DNA of 64,000 nucleotides from Seriola aureovittata. Taxonomy: Eukaryota; Chordata; Actinopteri; Carangiformes; Carangidae. A program made the position numbers and the translations under genes. Positions within the stretch are counted from its first letter, which is position 1; every line of letters starts with the position of its first letter. This document shows positions 1 to 12,800 of the stretch, piece by piece. The DNA is taken from positions 14,707,501-14,771,500 of the forward strand of contig NC_079365.1 of assembly GCF_021018895.1 (NCBI RefSeq), read 5' to 3'. The notes under the pieces were generated by a model that was not told the DNA's origin, did not search any database, and saw only the letters and a program-made list of their open reading frames with translations.

Positions 1-1679
1 CCACAATTATTTATATTTCCACAAGCAACACCTTCAGTCATAGCTCAAAGCACATACTGTATTTAACTTTTTTTACCCACTGACTGTGTTTGTGAGAGTA
101 AAGAGAAAGAAACAGCGTCTACATGCTGGAAAATAAAGTGACTCTTTTATAGTTTACATTATCAGAGGCACTGAACAGCTGAAATGTGAAGAAGAATTTG
201 CAGGGACTTCATGCGTCCACCCTCATTTTCTAATATTTGTTCACTTTTTGAAGAATATTGCCAAGATAAAACAGTCTGATGATGAAAAACATATATTTGC
301 ATATCAAGAGAGCCATTTAATCCCACTTTACAAAATAGATTAGTAGATTTTAGTTGAATGCCTTTGACCCTTCAAAGCTCACAAGGCAAACAACCCCTTA
401 AAGAAAAAAACATTTAGATTTAGGTCAGTATTTTTAGAAAATATTTCAGTTCTTAACATGGTAACATGTCATATAACCTATAATTACATTAATGTCAGTA
501 AAATACATTTTAGAGCCAGTTAAGATGTCAGCTCCTATTTCATAGAAAACAAGTCATTTACAGTGAGGTTAGGTTTCCCGCCGTGCTAATAAGCTGCTTA
601 AACACAATCAGGTTTGAAGCTGGAAGTCTCCTGCCCTGTAATCAAATAACAATCAGGACAATGTATTAATGTCTTATGTAACAGAGAAGCGACTCCAGCC
701 TAAATACTGAGGTTTTGGCTCTGTGCACCTGCAGATCTTCCTTTCACACCTCTGGGCTGGATCCAGCTCAGTGTTCTGCTGCAGCCAGATCAGGCGTAAT
801 TACAGTCATGGTTAACAAAAGAGGATTATCAAAGTCTCTCTGTGTTGGAGAACAGTGGCGTGCAGGCTTAGGCCTTTGAAACCATTTATTATGGGGGAAA
901 AATATTATTATTGTGATTATTATTTTATTATTATCATTTTTTTTTATTCTGTCCCAATTTCCAAAAGCTTGATGATGCTCAGATCACAGCACATTTGCAA
1001 CAGGCGGTCTACATTTAAGATAATTTACAGAATGATTCAAAAAGAAATTAACATCAACATTATTACTTTGGAATATATTAAATGGCTTTTATGGGGATGT
1101 TAATTTTAATGGTTTAATATAATAATCCAAAAGTGAAAAACAGTTTCTCATTTAGGTTTTTGTTTTTATTGGTCAAAACTCAATGTTTTTTTTGTTGTTG
1201 TTTTTTTCCCCTAATTCGAATAATGTTTTTAACTTGGATAATTGCATTAGCTCATGAACAGTTGTATGAAATCAACCTTATAGAAGCAATTTGCATAACA
1301 TTCATAATGGATTTTAATTGACAGTTCGCTTGTGTGTTTGTGTGAATTAATTTGTAACAACAACAATAATCATTTTACAGGAATATTAACACAGCAGTGT
1401 GTGGATTTTAACGTGGCACGTAAATACACGGTGCAAAACGATGCAACGCTGCACGAATATAGGGCCAACAGACTCAGCGTGTTACGACAGATACACACAT
1501 TTGATCTACATTTAAGTGCCACGGGACATTTTTAAAATGTGAAGTTACTTTGTAACCGCCTGAGACCTTTCAGTTTTAGTTTGAATACCACTGACTCAAC
1601 AGGAACGAAACAGCAGATATAAATACAGCATAAGTCTTTTTAATGTGTTTTTTATGTGGTGTGGTTCCAGTGGACTCAC
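1..1679 (-). other. gata2a intron after the second coding exon (no gene)
   Basis: No coding exon is visible on either strand. Most is AT-rich. The part at about 590-840 is less biased and holds a GATA-type site (GATTATC near 827) and an E-box-like CACCTG (near 728), so it may be a regulatory block. The short open frames at 855-1535 have no recognisable protein. Confidence 0.6.
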
Positions 1680-3094
1680 CGGTGCAGGACCGTGTCTTGC
1701 CTTTGTTCTTGGGGTTGAAGCTGGGTGATGCTCCCAGCAGGCTGCCCGGGTGAAACAGACTGCTGCCGTACTCGTGTGCCGCTGGGAGCGAGTAGGTGGG
1801 ATATGTTGGTATGGGATGGTGGGTGGAGGGGGTGTGAGCGCTCATGGAGGCCAAGCTGCTCCTCAGCGGACTGGATCCCTCCATCTTCATGCCCTCCGTT
1901 AACGACACTTGGTATTTGATAGATTCCTTCTCGTCCATTCTGGTGGCGGAGGACGAGGGAGACGCGGCCCCCGGGTCCGGCGATACGTCCTTTGGAGGCG
2001 TCGGGGGGAAAGTGTACAGATGCGGGCTCGAGTGGGACGGCGGCGTTAACGACGGTGCGGAGACCGTGTTTGAGTTGCTGCTGCACGGGTAGACGGCAGA
2101 GAGGCCGCCGGGGGACGCGGAGCCGGGGTGGTGCAGGCTGGGTTTGCTGAAGGGACTGACGGCCCAGGCGTTGTGGTGGTGGTGAGCTGAGAGGGCTGCT
2201 TTCCCCCCGTCCAGCCATGAAATCCCCGGGCTGTGGATGAGATGAGGCCGGCAGACCTGAGTCCCCGTCAGACGAGCTGAGAAATAACCAAACAGCAGAT
2301 TAATTTATTACAGAGAAGATGACAGGCTGACTCATCGCGTAGCCTAGTGGTGTTTTCTATGACATTCAAGTTCGGTAAATAATTATAAGACTTGTTGATT
2401 CACTGGATACACTGCTCTGACAGAAACATGTAAATAAAGTAGCCAAAATACACCTATTGAATCAGTGCACTTAAATGTGAATTTAAATACACTCAGTTCG
2501 AAGTTACATTAACTATTTTAATCAGAATATATGTTATTACTTTGGTGAATGTCTGATATAAAATACAAAATCATCAAAGAACAGACAGAAGACTCACATT
2601 TTAATCCACATGTTAAACTCTGAAACAGAAAACTGTCGTGTTTTATATAAAAGAAAATTGAATAGAAAAATATTATTTGCCTGTTATTATAAGGCAAATA
2701 TCAATTAAAGCATGAAGGTGATTATTTTCAGAAAATAACCGCCTCTAGTTTTGTTTTGCAACTCAACCTACTTTTCACATGTAGCCATGTTGTGAGTTTC
2801 TATCTAAGCCTACATCAAATTTTTTGTTGTTGTTAAAGTTGCCTCCCTGTGTTCCAGCTCCATCTTACCGTGTGCTTGGCTGTAGGACACTCTGGCCCTG
2901 GTGGAGTTGTGGTAGTACGGGTTTCCCTGTGAGTCCAGGTGATTAAAGAAAACATCCACCTCATCGGGAGGCAGGAGCTGCGCCGTGGGCTCCATGTAGT
3001 TGTGCCCCAGGCCGGGGTGGTGAGAGTCCGGGTGTTGTCCGTTCAGCACGGCGTGGTGATGCATCCAGCGAGGCTGATCAGCCGTCACATCCAT
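1680..3094 (-). CDS. gata2a: GATA-binding factor 2, 5' coding exons (partial, runs off left edge)
   Basis: Zinc-finger transcription factor of blood stem cells, endothelium and nervous system. Two coding exons are seen on the minus strand: 3094-2869 (starts [20 protein letters not shown]) and 2276-1680. Both have GT-AG borders and matching phases (each ends after codon base 1). Together they give about 274 residues. Diagnostic stretches are [53 protein letters not shown] and [13 protein letters not shown], which fit GATA2 better than GATA3. The last exon ends at KTRSCT, just before the N-terminal zinc finger. No finger exon is found in 1-1679, so the following intron is at least 1.68 kb and the DNA-binding half lies outside the window. 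The 2277-2868 intron is AT-rich and featureless. Assignment to the a-copy rests on remembered similarity to zebrafish gata2a and on the rab7a neighbourhood, so the ohnolog is less certain than the family. Confidence 0.93.
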
Positions 3095-3289
3095 CTCTAT
3101 GGCTCTCTGTCGCGCGGTTTATAGAGCCAGAGAATATCCAGAGGGAGGACACAGGGTGGTTCAAAAATGTGTCCTTTACGAGATCTTCACTGTGTCCATT
3201 TACAGTAGAGAACTGATGCTTTGTTTTTGTTCCTCTGAGTTTAATTCCTCTCTTCTCCAGGACATCGAGTCGAGCTTGACACTGGAAAC

Positions 3290-3850
3290 CTGCAACAAGC
3301 AAACATCAGATGTTAATATTTTAAAGGCAGGGGTGTTGTGCAGCCTGGTGTCTGTCTGTAAGCATCGCTTCTCTAAACGGAGAGCTTGTACACTCTATTT
3401 AAGTTGCATGCAGAGATGCAACTTAAGATAATGACAAAAAAATCATCTCCACCCACAACATTTACTGCCACATCACTCTTCACAGGCTGCTACTCATCCA
3501 CAGCCCGTTTCGCCTTTACACTAATAACAGTCTAACAGTTTAACTCAGTGACAACAGGACAAACGTGCTGTACCTTGATATTGTTATTTTATCCACGGCG
3601 TCCGATCAGCTCACGCCTCTTTGGAAGACTGTCCCCTGTCCCTGGTCGCTGCTGCAGAATCTCCCCACGTTTCCTTTGCTGTTTGTCAGAGTAAACTCCG
3701 TCCACTGGGACTTTAACCAACATGTATAACTGTGGCTGACAGCGCGGGGCTTGTCAAGCTCAGGGGCGGAGTCTCCAATAAAGCTTTGACTCAGCCAATT
3801 GCACACCACCTCTGCAAAACCTCAGAGGCGGTACCCCTACCACCACCTCC
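3290..3850 (-). promoter_or_regulatory. Likely gata2a proximal promoter and non-coding first exon
   Basis: Read on the minus strand, 3850-3730 carries two CCAAT boxes in reverse (ATTGG near 3798 and 3776) and a GC box (CCGCCCC near 3765). It is followed by a possible donor at about 3617 (GAGGC/GTGAGC). A good acceptor (GCTTGTTGCAG) sits at about 3291-3301, roughly 200 bp before the ATG. This suggests a non-coding exon spliced to the first coding exon, as known for GATA2. The splice pairing and start site are inferred; no transcript evidence is available here. Confidence 0.45.
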
Positions 3851-4606
3851 ACCACCATCACCAGAACATCACTGAAATATTTGTGTAGTGTTAATGTAGA
3901 GAGACGTAGTCTGGCTGCCTGGGCCAGGCCTATATTATTATGACTGTATGGGATTTAATGTTTCATCACCAGTCCAGGAAAATAATATCAATCTAAATGC
4001 ATCAGTCTGTTGTGTGACTGTTTTTATAAGGGTCCATTGTGGTTGAGGCTATGAACAATTCATGATCAATGATCTGGTAGAAATGTAATGTTAAATAAAA
4101 CAGAATTCAAAGTGTCACTGACACATGTAAACACCACCACCAGAGGTGTGTCTACAACTCTGTTTATATTTTTCACGTCTTGCTGCATCTTTTTGGTATC
4201 GGCCTGTTTATCTCAAACTCTATGGAGACATTTGTACATGAACTGCACAACTCAGGCGTTTCTAACACTCAGTTTGCTTTAAGGACATTCATATCGGTGA
4301 AGTAAATGTGAAATAGTATCTTTAAGATGGGCTGTAATTTCCCCTAAATGCTCCCAAAAAGCCCGCTCAAAATGTGAGAGTTTTAATCTGCACATGATGA
4401 ACTTCAGCAAACAGTTATAGGTCAAGATGGATTTGCCACTGATGATGTGTTTTCTACAGGGTTCATTGTTTTATATGTAAATGAGGAACAAATGTATTTT
4501 CGTGTTGCATGTGTCTTCGTAAGTGAAGTGTTAGTTAATGCTCATTTTGTTCTTCATCCCTCTTTTCATGTTGGTCGTGTAATGGCTAAAAGTCTAGGGT
4601 ACGTTA

Positions 4607-4651
4607 TCTCTCTCTCTCTCTCTCTCTCGCTCTCTCTCGCTCTCTCTCTCG
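4607..4651. repeat. (TC)n microsatellite
   Basis: About 45 bp of TC dinucleotides with occasional G, directly next to the GC-rich block at 4660-4760. Confidence 0.9.
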
Positions 4652-4659
4652 CATGATTG

Positions 4660-4765
4660 ACAGACAATAATTGGAGAGGGAGCGCGTGCAGCCCCGGCCG
4701 GCCGGCACTGCCGCCTGCTTGACGCCATTTCCTGACGTCAGTGCATCTTAGAGAAGAAAAAAAAA
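4660..4765. promoter_or_regulatory. GC-rich block with a perfect CRE palindrome
   Basis: A short CpG- and GC-rich stretch (GCCCCGGCCGGCCGGCAC near 4691) precedes a perfect TGACGTCA at 4733-4740, the CREB/ATF full site. It lies 1.6 kb upstream of the gata2a start codon. It could be a distal gata2a promoter, since GATA2 genes commonly have two, or an enhancer. Direction and use are not shown by the sequence. Confidence 0.4.
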
Positions 4766-4994
4766 AATGATTCAGAGATTCAGGACATGAACTTTTTCTA
4801 ACACGCAGTGAGAGAGAGGGGGGGGGTGCCTGGAGTCTGCTACAGTCCCAGCGGATGAACTCGAGGAAGGACATTGCAACTGATATTTATACTGTGGCAA
4901 CATTAATAATACATCAAGTACATCCTCCTGACCCTACTGTGATTTCGAAGAACAGGCCAACTGCATGGCAAAGTATCGACAAGGTGGACCACAG

Positions 4995-5085
4995 AGATGA
5001 AGTGACATTAGATCAGATCAGATTAGATTAGATTAGATTAGATTTAATGTCCTCAATGAGGAAATTCTTTTTGCAGAAACACACC
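4995..5085 (-). mobile_element. LINE 3' end remnant with (TAATC)n tail
   Basis: On the minus strand, a short GAATTTCCTCATTGAGGACA motif is followed by TAATC pentamer repeats. This has the same design as the 3' terminus of the LINE at 26.6 kb (a GAATTTCCCC-type motif, then short tandem repeats). No coding part remains. Confidence 0.5.
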
Positions 5086-5380
5086 CACCAGCAGAAGTTT
5101 CGTTTGCTCGTATTGCAGTGAGCTGGTTGAAAGTGTTGCCATAAAGCAGCTCGGTTTACAGTTAATTCACCCTGTCAATAAACAAAATAAGAAAACTAGG
5201 AATTTGGGGCTTTCTGTTCTCCGTCTAATGGCGAAATCACTGGCACTGCAACAGCCATAAATCGGCTGTTGACTTCCAGTAGTAGGCCTATAGCCTACTA
5301 TTTCACATTAGCATACGTTACGTGGTCAACAATGAGTTGCCCTATTAAGGGAAACATTCATGAGGCCACTGAATCTGTGG

Positions 5381-5404
5381 CACACACACACACACACACA
5401 CACA
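5381..5404. repeat. (CA)n microsatellite
   Basis: Twelve perfect CA units. Confidence 0.9.
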
Positions 5405-5790
5405 ATCACACATGAATCTGATTGGAATTCGCTCATTTATTCTCTTTAATTACAGCAAGTTGCAAGTTTTTCTTTCTGTGTTCAGACGTGAGAGTTTCTG
5501 CTCTGCAGGTTATCAAGTCGCAGCAGCGGCTCATTCTGCTGAACCAAATGCTGCCCAACTACCACTGATCCATCCTCTTTTTCTCATGGTGTGTTGGCCT
5601 ACTGTAGCGCACCTGGATGACCAGACAGGAAAAAAAACATTAAGGAGCCACATGACAGAGTTGAACGAGAAAGCTTCCGGAAAGAAGTTTGATCATCAAA
5701 CCAAATACAGGAAGTACAGTGTTTGTTAAAGTGCAGGGGCTGCTCTGTGCAAAATACATTTAGACAAAGTCAACGATTCAATTAGTCTGA

Positions 5791-5846
<56 letters not shown>
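5791..5846. repeat. (TATC)n microsatellite
   Basis: Fourteen TATC units, uninterrupted. Confidence 0.95.
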
Positions 5847-5999
5847 ATTGGTTTTTCAATTTGCATTTGTTGTTGCAACATTTAGCAGCGTCTAAAATAA
5901 TTTAATAATAGTCCTACTTCAAGTCCCCGATAAGACGAGCATCCTTAGATAGGCTAAATCTATTTTCTTTTTAGATGTAGGCCTACTATAATGTAAATG

Positions 6000-7080
6000 G
6001 CCTTCTGTCATTATTTATACGGCGACAACAAATCTCTCCAAGCAGCATTAAAAGGAAATCTACTGTATAGATTGAAGAGAGCAGAACGTACCGGAGGGAC
6101 AAGTGTTGCAGTATTAGAGCTCATCAGCATGATAATGTGGAAATACACATGCTTTGAGTGTGAGCCCTTTTGATCTGGCGTGGCGATAAAAACCTTATCG
6201 GCGGCGAACATCCACTTCCATTTTAGTTTGACATTAATTCAATCCGCCTTTTTTTTTCTTCTTTTTTTACTGCTCTTTTTCTCACAGGAGCCCTGGAGAA
6301 AGAGAGAGGTCGCAGCCCGATTCAGCTCTGAGAATCTCATTATAGGACTATACGGTTGAAAAGGAAGTTGCTTTGGCTAATAATAAAGATAAATAAAAAT
6401 GAAATGTCACTATAGTAACCTATAACAATAGGCCTATAATATAGACGTGTATTAGGCTATTAGTGCTGATCTTAATCTAAAGCTCTATTAATATTATTAT
6501 TATTATTGTTGTTGTTATTATTATTATTATTATTGTTATTATTATTATTGTAGTGTCTGAGTTTGTTTGTTTTTTTCGGCGGTGGGGGGTATTTTAATTT
6601 TTTTTTTTATTTTTAATTTTTAGATTTTTTGTAGTAGCAGTATTAGTAATAGTATTATTTTTTCTTTTTTTTTTAAACACTCAAAGTAGCCGTGTTGTAT
6701 CAAAAGTAAATAATAATTTTCTGCTCTAAGAGCAGGTTACACTGAGGTGCGTGTGTGTTTAGTTGCTCTCCCAGCTTGAAAGAGAGAGAGAGAAAGAGAA
6801 ATCCAATGCTGGTAGGATCCTTGGGTCCCACTGATTATAACCCATCCCGGGGTAATTTTTCACCGGTGCTGGCTAATCTTTGTTCTTTGTGAAGATAATA
6901 AATAGCCTAATCGTTATCAGCGAGCTGCTGGAGGTGTCGGGGAGAATGGGGCTGATCGGCCCGGGAAATAGGCTCCAAAGTGCCGCGGAATAAATGCCAT
7001 TTCTTATCTCTCTCTCCCAGATTATCGCCGCCTTTTCAAACTCGCACAACAAATACATCTAATGCAGGGAATGCATCATT
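6000..7080. promoter_or_regulatory. Candidate gata2a upstream enhancer region rich in GATA sites
   Basis: No coding potential is seen. Two stretches look constrained rather than drifting: 6010-6240, with paired GATA sites (GCGATAAAAACCTTATCGGC near 6183), and 6760-7060, with GATAATAA near 6894, GTTATCAG near 6912, TTATCTCTC near 7003 and ATTATCGCC near 7021, beside balanced GC sequence. Between them lies a (TTA)n tract at 6491-6550. GATA2 autoregulation through GATA sites is established in other vertebrates. The enhancer role here is inference. Confidence 0.4.
6491..6550. repeat. (TTA)n/(TTG)n microsatellite
   Basis: ATT trinucleotides with an internal GTT block, about 60 bp. Confidence 0.85.
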
Positions 7081-8254
7081 TGCTGGACCAGATCTGTGTG
7101 AATGATTGATAGATAGATAGATAGGGGGTGGGGTGGGGGCCACGGGGTGTGGGGGGTAGCTTGGTGTTGGCTATTATTTACAAGTTTAATGTTCTGCATG
7201 TGCAAAGCCTTTATTCGGTGTATTTAGACAGCATAAATACAGCTCGCTTTTCCATTATTTTTAGGTTATCTGCCGGAGCCATCTGAGGTTCCGGTTCTTT
7301 GTTGTGGTATCTTATTTCTTTCATGTTGGATTTTACTGGATAAGAGTTAAACAGAGACAGCCGCTTCTACCCAGGGAGAAAAATATATTTGAATAATGTT
7401 TTCATGTGTTGGAAATTTTGGAAATGGCAAATGCGAGCAATAATAAGCCACGGATATAAAATGGTTACAAACAGGCCCTGTTAGATTTACTTGATATTTG
7501 AAACTCATCGTCCAGGAGTGTGGGATTGATTTATTTTCTTATTCATTTACATAATTTCATCTTGGTTTAAATCTTACAGCACTTTATTTGGTTGTTTTAT
7601 TGCATCTTGACTCATGGTGCCTCTCTAAAATAATGAAAACAGTGATTTGATTAGACATTGTTCAAAGTGTTATCATGAGCTGTATTATTATTTTATTATT
7701 ATTACTATTGAATAATTTCCTCCAAACATCTAGGCTACAAACCAAATTTCAGAGAAAACAGGCAAAGAAAATTGTTATATATTTATTTTCAATTTCTGGT
7801 TTGTCCTGAATTTAGACACAAAGACATACATTGAAAAGCAAAAACACTTTACAAATAAGATGAACATACTGTTTAAAAAAAAAAGAAAAAGAATCACCTT
7901 TCCCCCTTCACTAAAGCCATAGTTTCATGCCTCTTTCAAAGCATAGAATGAAATAAAGCCTGTGTCCTGTATAGGCACAAAGAATGAAGAAGAATGTATT
8001 TATTGTGTTGTTAAAGCATTGCATGAGTGTGTGCATGGGGAGTGACCAGTTATGGCAGAAAAGGTATTTTTCCAATATATACAAACTGGATGCTTAATAA
8101 CTTGGCAGCTGCAGCAGCCTTGGGTGCTGCTGATGGTCTCCAGGGAAACGGAGATAACAGCACACTCATTTTCCATATCTTACAGTCTATTATATTCAAG
8201 GATTAGTTCTCCTTCCCGAAAAGGTCAAACATAAAGTCAAGCCAGCCAGGAGTG
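7081..8254. other. Intergenic, possible regulatory stretch at 8040-8200
   Basis: No gene is seen. A short GATA tetranucleotide run lies at about 7106-7124. At 8105-8165 an E-box (CAGCTG), CTGCTG repeats and a GATAAC site occur together in a non-repetitive segment, a combination common in GATA/E-box enhancers. The rest is AT-rich unique sequence. Confidence 0.35.
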
Positions 8255-8332
8255 CTCCTCCTCCTCCTCCTCCTCCTCCTCCTCCTCCTCCTCCTCCTCC
8301 TCCTCCTCCTCCTCCCTCCTCCTCCTCCTCCT
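8255..8332. repeat. (CTC)n microsatellite
   Basis: About 26 CTC units with one missing base (CCTCCCTCC). The strand is purely pyrimidine, so triplex or slipped structures are possible. Confidence 0.95.
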
Positions 8333-10186
8333 ATAGTGACAGAGCATTTCCCATTTTTTCATATTATCTAGTTAAACCACTGTGATGACCTTTGCTGACA
8401 TGCTTTGATAGATGCAAACCTCCTACAGCAGACAACAAACCTCCCTGAATTTCCTTTAATATTCTGGTATGGACTTCTTCTCTTTGTGGTGAACAGTGAT
8501 TTCCTTTTGTTTTATCTCCAATGCTAAGCCATTTTTTTTTGTGTTACACGTGTATTATCCACCTAAAATCATAGTTCCTTAACCTCTTTTATTCACTGTG
8601 ACCCAAATATCGCTTTTCTCTTGACTCAAGACACAAAAACAATACCTCATCAGCGATAAGCAGGGATGTACGATGCCTTAATCCTCAGCCTTTCTGTATA
8701 GGTCTAATAATTTTGGAGTTTCTGGGATAGTCAGGAGCTGTATTCACAAAATGTCCTGAGGGCAAAAGTTTCATCTGATTTGCTGAGTTAGGAGAAACTT
8801 TTAAAAAATAAGAAGCGTGTGTCTTTCAGTAACTTGTGTTTTTGGTCTAAGACTAATTTGCAAAGAACAAGGGTGAGAGAAGTTAGGGCTTGTCCTAAGT
8901 AACTGACATCTTCTAGCAATCAGTCAAATTATGTGTCTCATCAGTGTTTTGAAAAAATACAGTAATAAACTTGAAAAAATAAGCAGGTAATAAAATTTCA
9001 AATTTTCAGAATTTTATTGAATTTTTAGTTTAAATCTATTTTTTTAAATGTAATTAAAAAAAATTAATTTAGTTGATTATTAGATTTTTTAAATTTAATT
9101 ATATCTCAATTACCTCAAAATCAAGTGTTCAGTTCAGTCTAATTTGACCCATAATGTAATTAGATTAAATTTTTTTTATTTAATTTTAATTGAATCTGTT
9201 TATTTAATGTATTAAATTTAATTTATAATTGAGAGTTAATTAATTCAGTTCAGTTCAAAACTTTATTCAAATTTATTTTATTTTATTTTATTTTATTTAC
9301 ATTCAATTCAATCTATTTTGATATATAATAAAATATTTTTTTAATTTTTTAATTTTTTTCGTCTAATGTAATTTGATCTAATCTAATACAACCTAGATTC
9401 TTCTCACATTCTCAAATATATTATTTCACATTCACTGACACACGGGGGTCACCTGATGAACCGATCACTGTAGAAACAGTTAAAGTGTAGTGAGTAAATT
9501 CATTCAGAAACGTGATGTCTGAAACTCTTTGCTATGAACTTTCAGCTCCATTTACAAAGACTACTAATAGTAAAATGAGACGGTGCCATTGCGCTGCATG
9601 TTGGAATAATCAGGCGGACAGTGACACCTAGGGGAGAGCAGTTGGTCTCTTCAGCCTCACACACTAAAACATGCAGCAGCTCATACAACCTCGAAAATGG
9701 ATTTACCTTTCAAGTGTGTTGCCTTCCTGTTTCACTAACCCATCTTTGATTTATGCAATTAAAAACCTTTTAATTTAAACTCTTTCTGTCTGTTTTTAGT
9801 TTCATTTTCCACCCATTCATCTGTAGCTGTAGCATTACACTTTTACTCCACTACAGTTCACAGGTGTATAGCACTGTCCTGTTACAGGTGGCTTACACAC
9901 ATCTCACTGAAACTGACTGCGTGATCTCTCATTTCACCATGTGTAGTCTTGAGAGGATCTTTACTAAGTAATTAGAGGTCAGAGGTTCACCACTGCACTT
10001 CCTGCCTAAAGCGCAGCAGGAAGTGAAAGTTTACAACACCTTGTCACTAGCAACCTGTCCATCAAACTCTGTTTCACTGGAGCTGTCCAGGGAGTTGGAG
10101 AATTCAAAACACCTTTTTTTCAACCTGTGAGTGTTCATCAGTTTCAGACATCATACTTTTATTTTGTCTTTGCATGTTCTAGTTCC
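8333..10186. other. Intergenic, no gene; AT-rich low-complexity 8985-9370
   Basis: No exon or recognised element. Positions 8985-9370 are low-complexity A/T sequence made of TTTAATTT-like words with short TTTTA repeats near 9280-9298. Confidence 0.6.
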
Positions 10187-10213
10187 TGTGTGTGTGTGTG
10201 TGTGCATGCTCAA

Positions 10214-10250
<37 letters not shown>

Positions 10251-10267
10251 TGTGTCTGTCTGTGTCT

Positions 10268-10307
<40 letters not shown>
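10187..10307. repeat. (TG)n compound microsatellite
   Basis: Three TG blocks separated by short interruptions (CATGCTCAAA and CTGAG). The Cys/Val open frames across it are artefacts. Confidence 0.95.
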
Positions 10308-10310
<3 letters not shown>

Positions 10311-11359
10311 GTAAGGACTGTGAACACAGTTACAGGTCAGGAAATATCTACTAACTGGCCAGAGAACTTAAGCTTCATACAGTTCCAAGTTTCAAAAGTT
10401 TTCTGCATTTTCCTTCAGTGTGACATGAAATGGATAAAAATGTAGATAAACAAGAATTTGCAAAGTTTCCAAGGCTTCATAAATATTGTATTGCACTTAT
10501 ATGTTCAGACTATTTAATTCATGATTTTATCATTACAACACAATTTTAAATGAGAGAATATCTTCTGGCTTGTTTTATACACATTTGCAAGTAATTTGGC
10601 ATATATTTATCTGGTGTCTTTGGAAAGTTTGAGATAATGGCTCAAATTTCAATTCAGTATTTCTGGCTTTGAGCAAAGCTCATCGGGACAAAGTGAGTTT
10701 GAAATGTTAGAGCTGCAGCCAAGGTGTCTGAAGAGAGGAGAGGGGATGAGCTGTAATTTTACTCTTTATTTAATCATACCAATGTGTTTTCAAGTCCAAG
10801 GTCCTTAACCACAAATCCTATATACTTAACATTTGTGCTAATAATTTTAAACGTATGTTATGTAGTTTACTGCTTTTAATGTGTTTTTCCTAGTTGAAAG
10901 CAGTAATAGGTATCTATTTATTTCTGTAAAATCAGAGCAGACTCTTTAACATGAATCTGTAGTAGTTTTTGTCACATACTGAATGTTGCTGTGCTGTGAT
11001 CTAGTTTAAGTGCAGATTGATTTGACAAGTTCCACACTGGGTGACCCAACAACAACAATGACACAATGCAGATCTGGTTCTCACTGTGATGGACTCGAGT
11101 CAAACAGGTTTCCACAGTCTATTCAGAGATGTCGTCACACAAATATGAAGAAATTGATGGTTGACTGGAACATTACTCAGAATACATCCAAGTTTTTAAA
11201 TCACAGTAGCATCGTTAGTAAATAATGTAAAGTATGAATGATTTGTGGTATATTGGATAAAACGTATGATCCTTTAACAGGAATGGGAAGCATGAATGAA
11301 CAGATCACAGCCATGCTGGTGGTTCTCTGAAGGTGTACTTATGATAGTCACAGTAAATG
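10308..11359. other. Intergenic, nothing recognised
   Basis: Unique-looking AT-rich sequence. No protein similarity is recognised in the short open frames. Confidence 0.55.
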
Positions 11360-11650
11360 TCTAAGTGATCGTGCTAATATGCTCTCAGTGACAATGCTAA
11401 CATGCTGATGCATATGATGTTTACTATGTAGACCATATTAGTTCAGCATGTTAGCATGCTAACATATGATGATTAACACTAAACACAAAGGCCACCTCAG
11501 GTGTTGGTCATAAACCAAAGTATTAGACGAACTGAAAGTTTGAACTGGCAGCGACATTACATGAAAATCATCATTTGATGGCAATTCATTCAATAGCTGC
11601 TGAAACAATTCAGTGACTGACTGACTGACAAACATTGCCGTCCCCGGATG
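11360..11650. repeat. Dispersed fish repeat (ATGCTAACATGCT family)
   Basis: It carries the words ATGCTAACATGCTGATG, AGCATGTTAGCATGCTAACA, CACTAAACACAAAG, GGTCATAAACCAAAGTATT and GGCAATTCATTCAATAGCTG in this order. I recognise this order from a dispersed repeat common in percomorph genomes. It has no coding capacity. Family name not known to me. Confidence 0.6.
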
Positions 11651-12090
11651 GGCCACTAACATGGCTAAAAATGAAAAAGAGCTGAGGTAGACCGACAATT
11701 TCCCTTGCTTATCTCCATGTTTTCTGTCAGTCGCCCAGGCAATTTTCATCCATGTCTCATAGAGGAAACTGAGTGACAGCGATGACCTTGACTTCCAGCA
11801 GCAGCTAAAGGAAAATGTGTACACCCTAAATGACAGACTTAACTAGAGTATATAAGGGCATATGTGGGCTTCATAATGTCTTAAATTTCTGTGTGCACAT
11901 TATAGCACAAGAGTGTGTGTCTAAATGTTTGCGTATGTGCACACTTTGTTTCTTGTGTTTTGCGTGTCTCTGCTCATTCTGTATCTGATCCTCAGTGATC
12001 GCAAGGGTAAAAATCCCCTGACTTTCCTGCTCCTCCTGTGAAGAAATGTCTGCCGATTTGTGTAAGCTGATTCTGCAGCGCAAACCTGTC

Positions 12091-12319
12091 CACACACACA
12101 CACACACACACTCACACACACTCACACACTCTCACACACTCTCATACACTCTCACACACTCTCACACACTCACACACACGCACACACACGCACACACACC
12201 ACACCACACACGCACGCACATGCACACACACACTCTCACACACTCACACACACACACCACACACGTGCACACACACACACTCTCACACACACACACGCGC
12301 ACACACATACCACACACAG
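12091..12319. repeat. (CA)n / (CACACT)n compound microsatellite
   Basis: CA repeats mixed with ACTCTCACAC hexamer-like units and CACACG blocks over about 230 bp. Open frames of His/Thr on the plus strand and Cys/Val on the minus strand are artefacts. Confidence 0.95.
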
Positions 12320-12528
12320 CGAATAAACAAGATCTGATCCATCTCTTCCCCTCTCTCAGTTTCTCTGTTTTGCTGTGTTCATCTGAGACACACACGCACA
12401 CGCAAACCGTAACCTTAAAACATGTCTTCATCTTAATAATTTATTGATTTTCATAATGGAGATTTGCTTTTTGTCCTCAGAAGAGAAACAAGTCCCCATA
12501 ATGTGACAGATTTAATACCTGGAACAAA

Positions 12529-12800
<272 letters not shown>

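Noticed and set aside
3115..3126. TATA-like CTATAAA just upstream of the gata2a ATG
   Set aside because: It lies only about 25 bp before the start codon, so it would leave almost no leader. It is more likely 5' UTR sequence.
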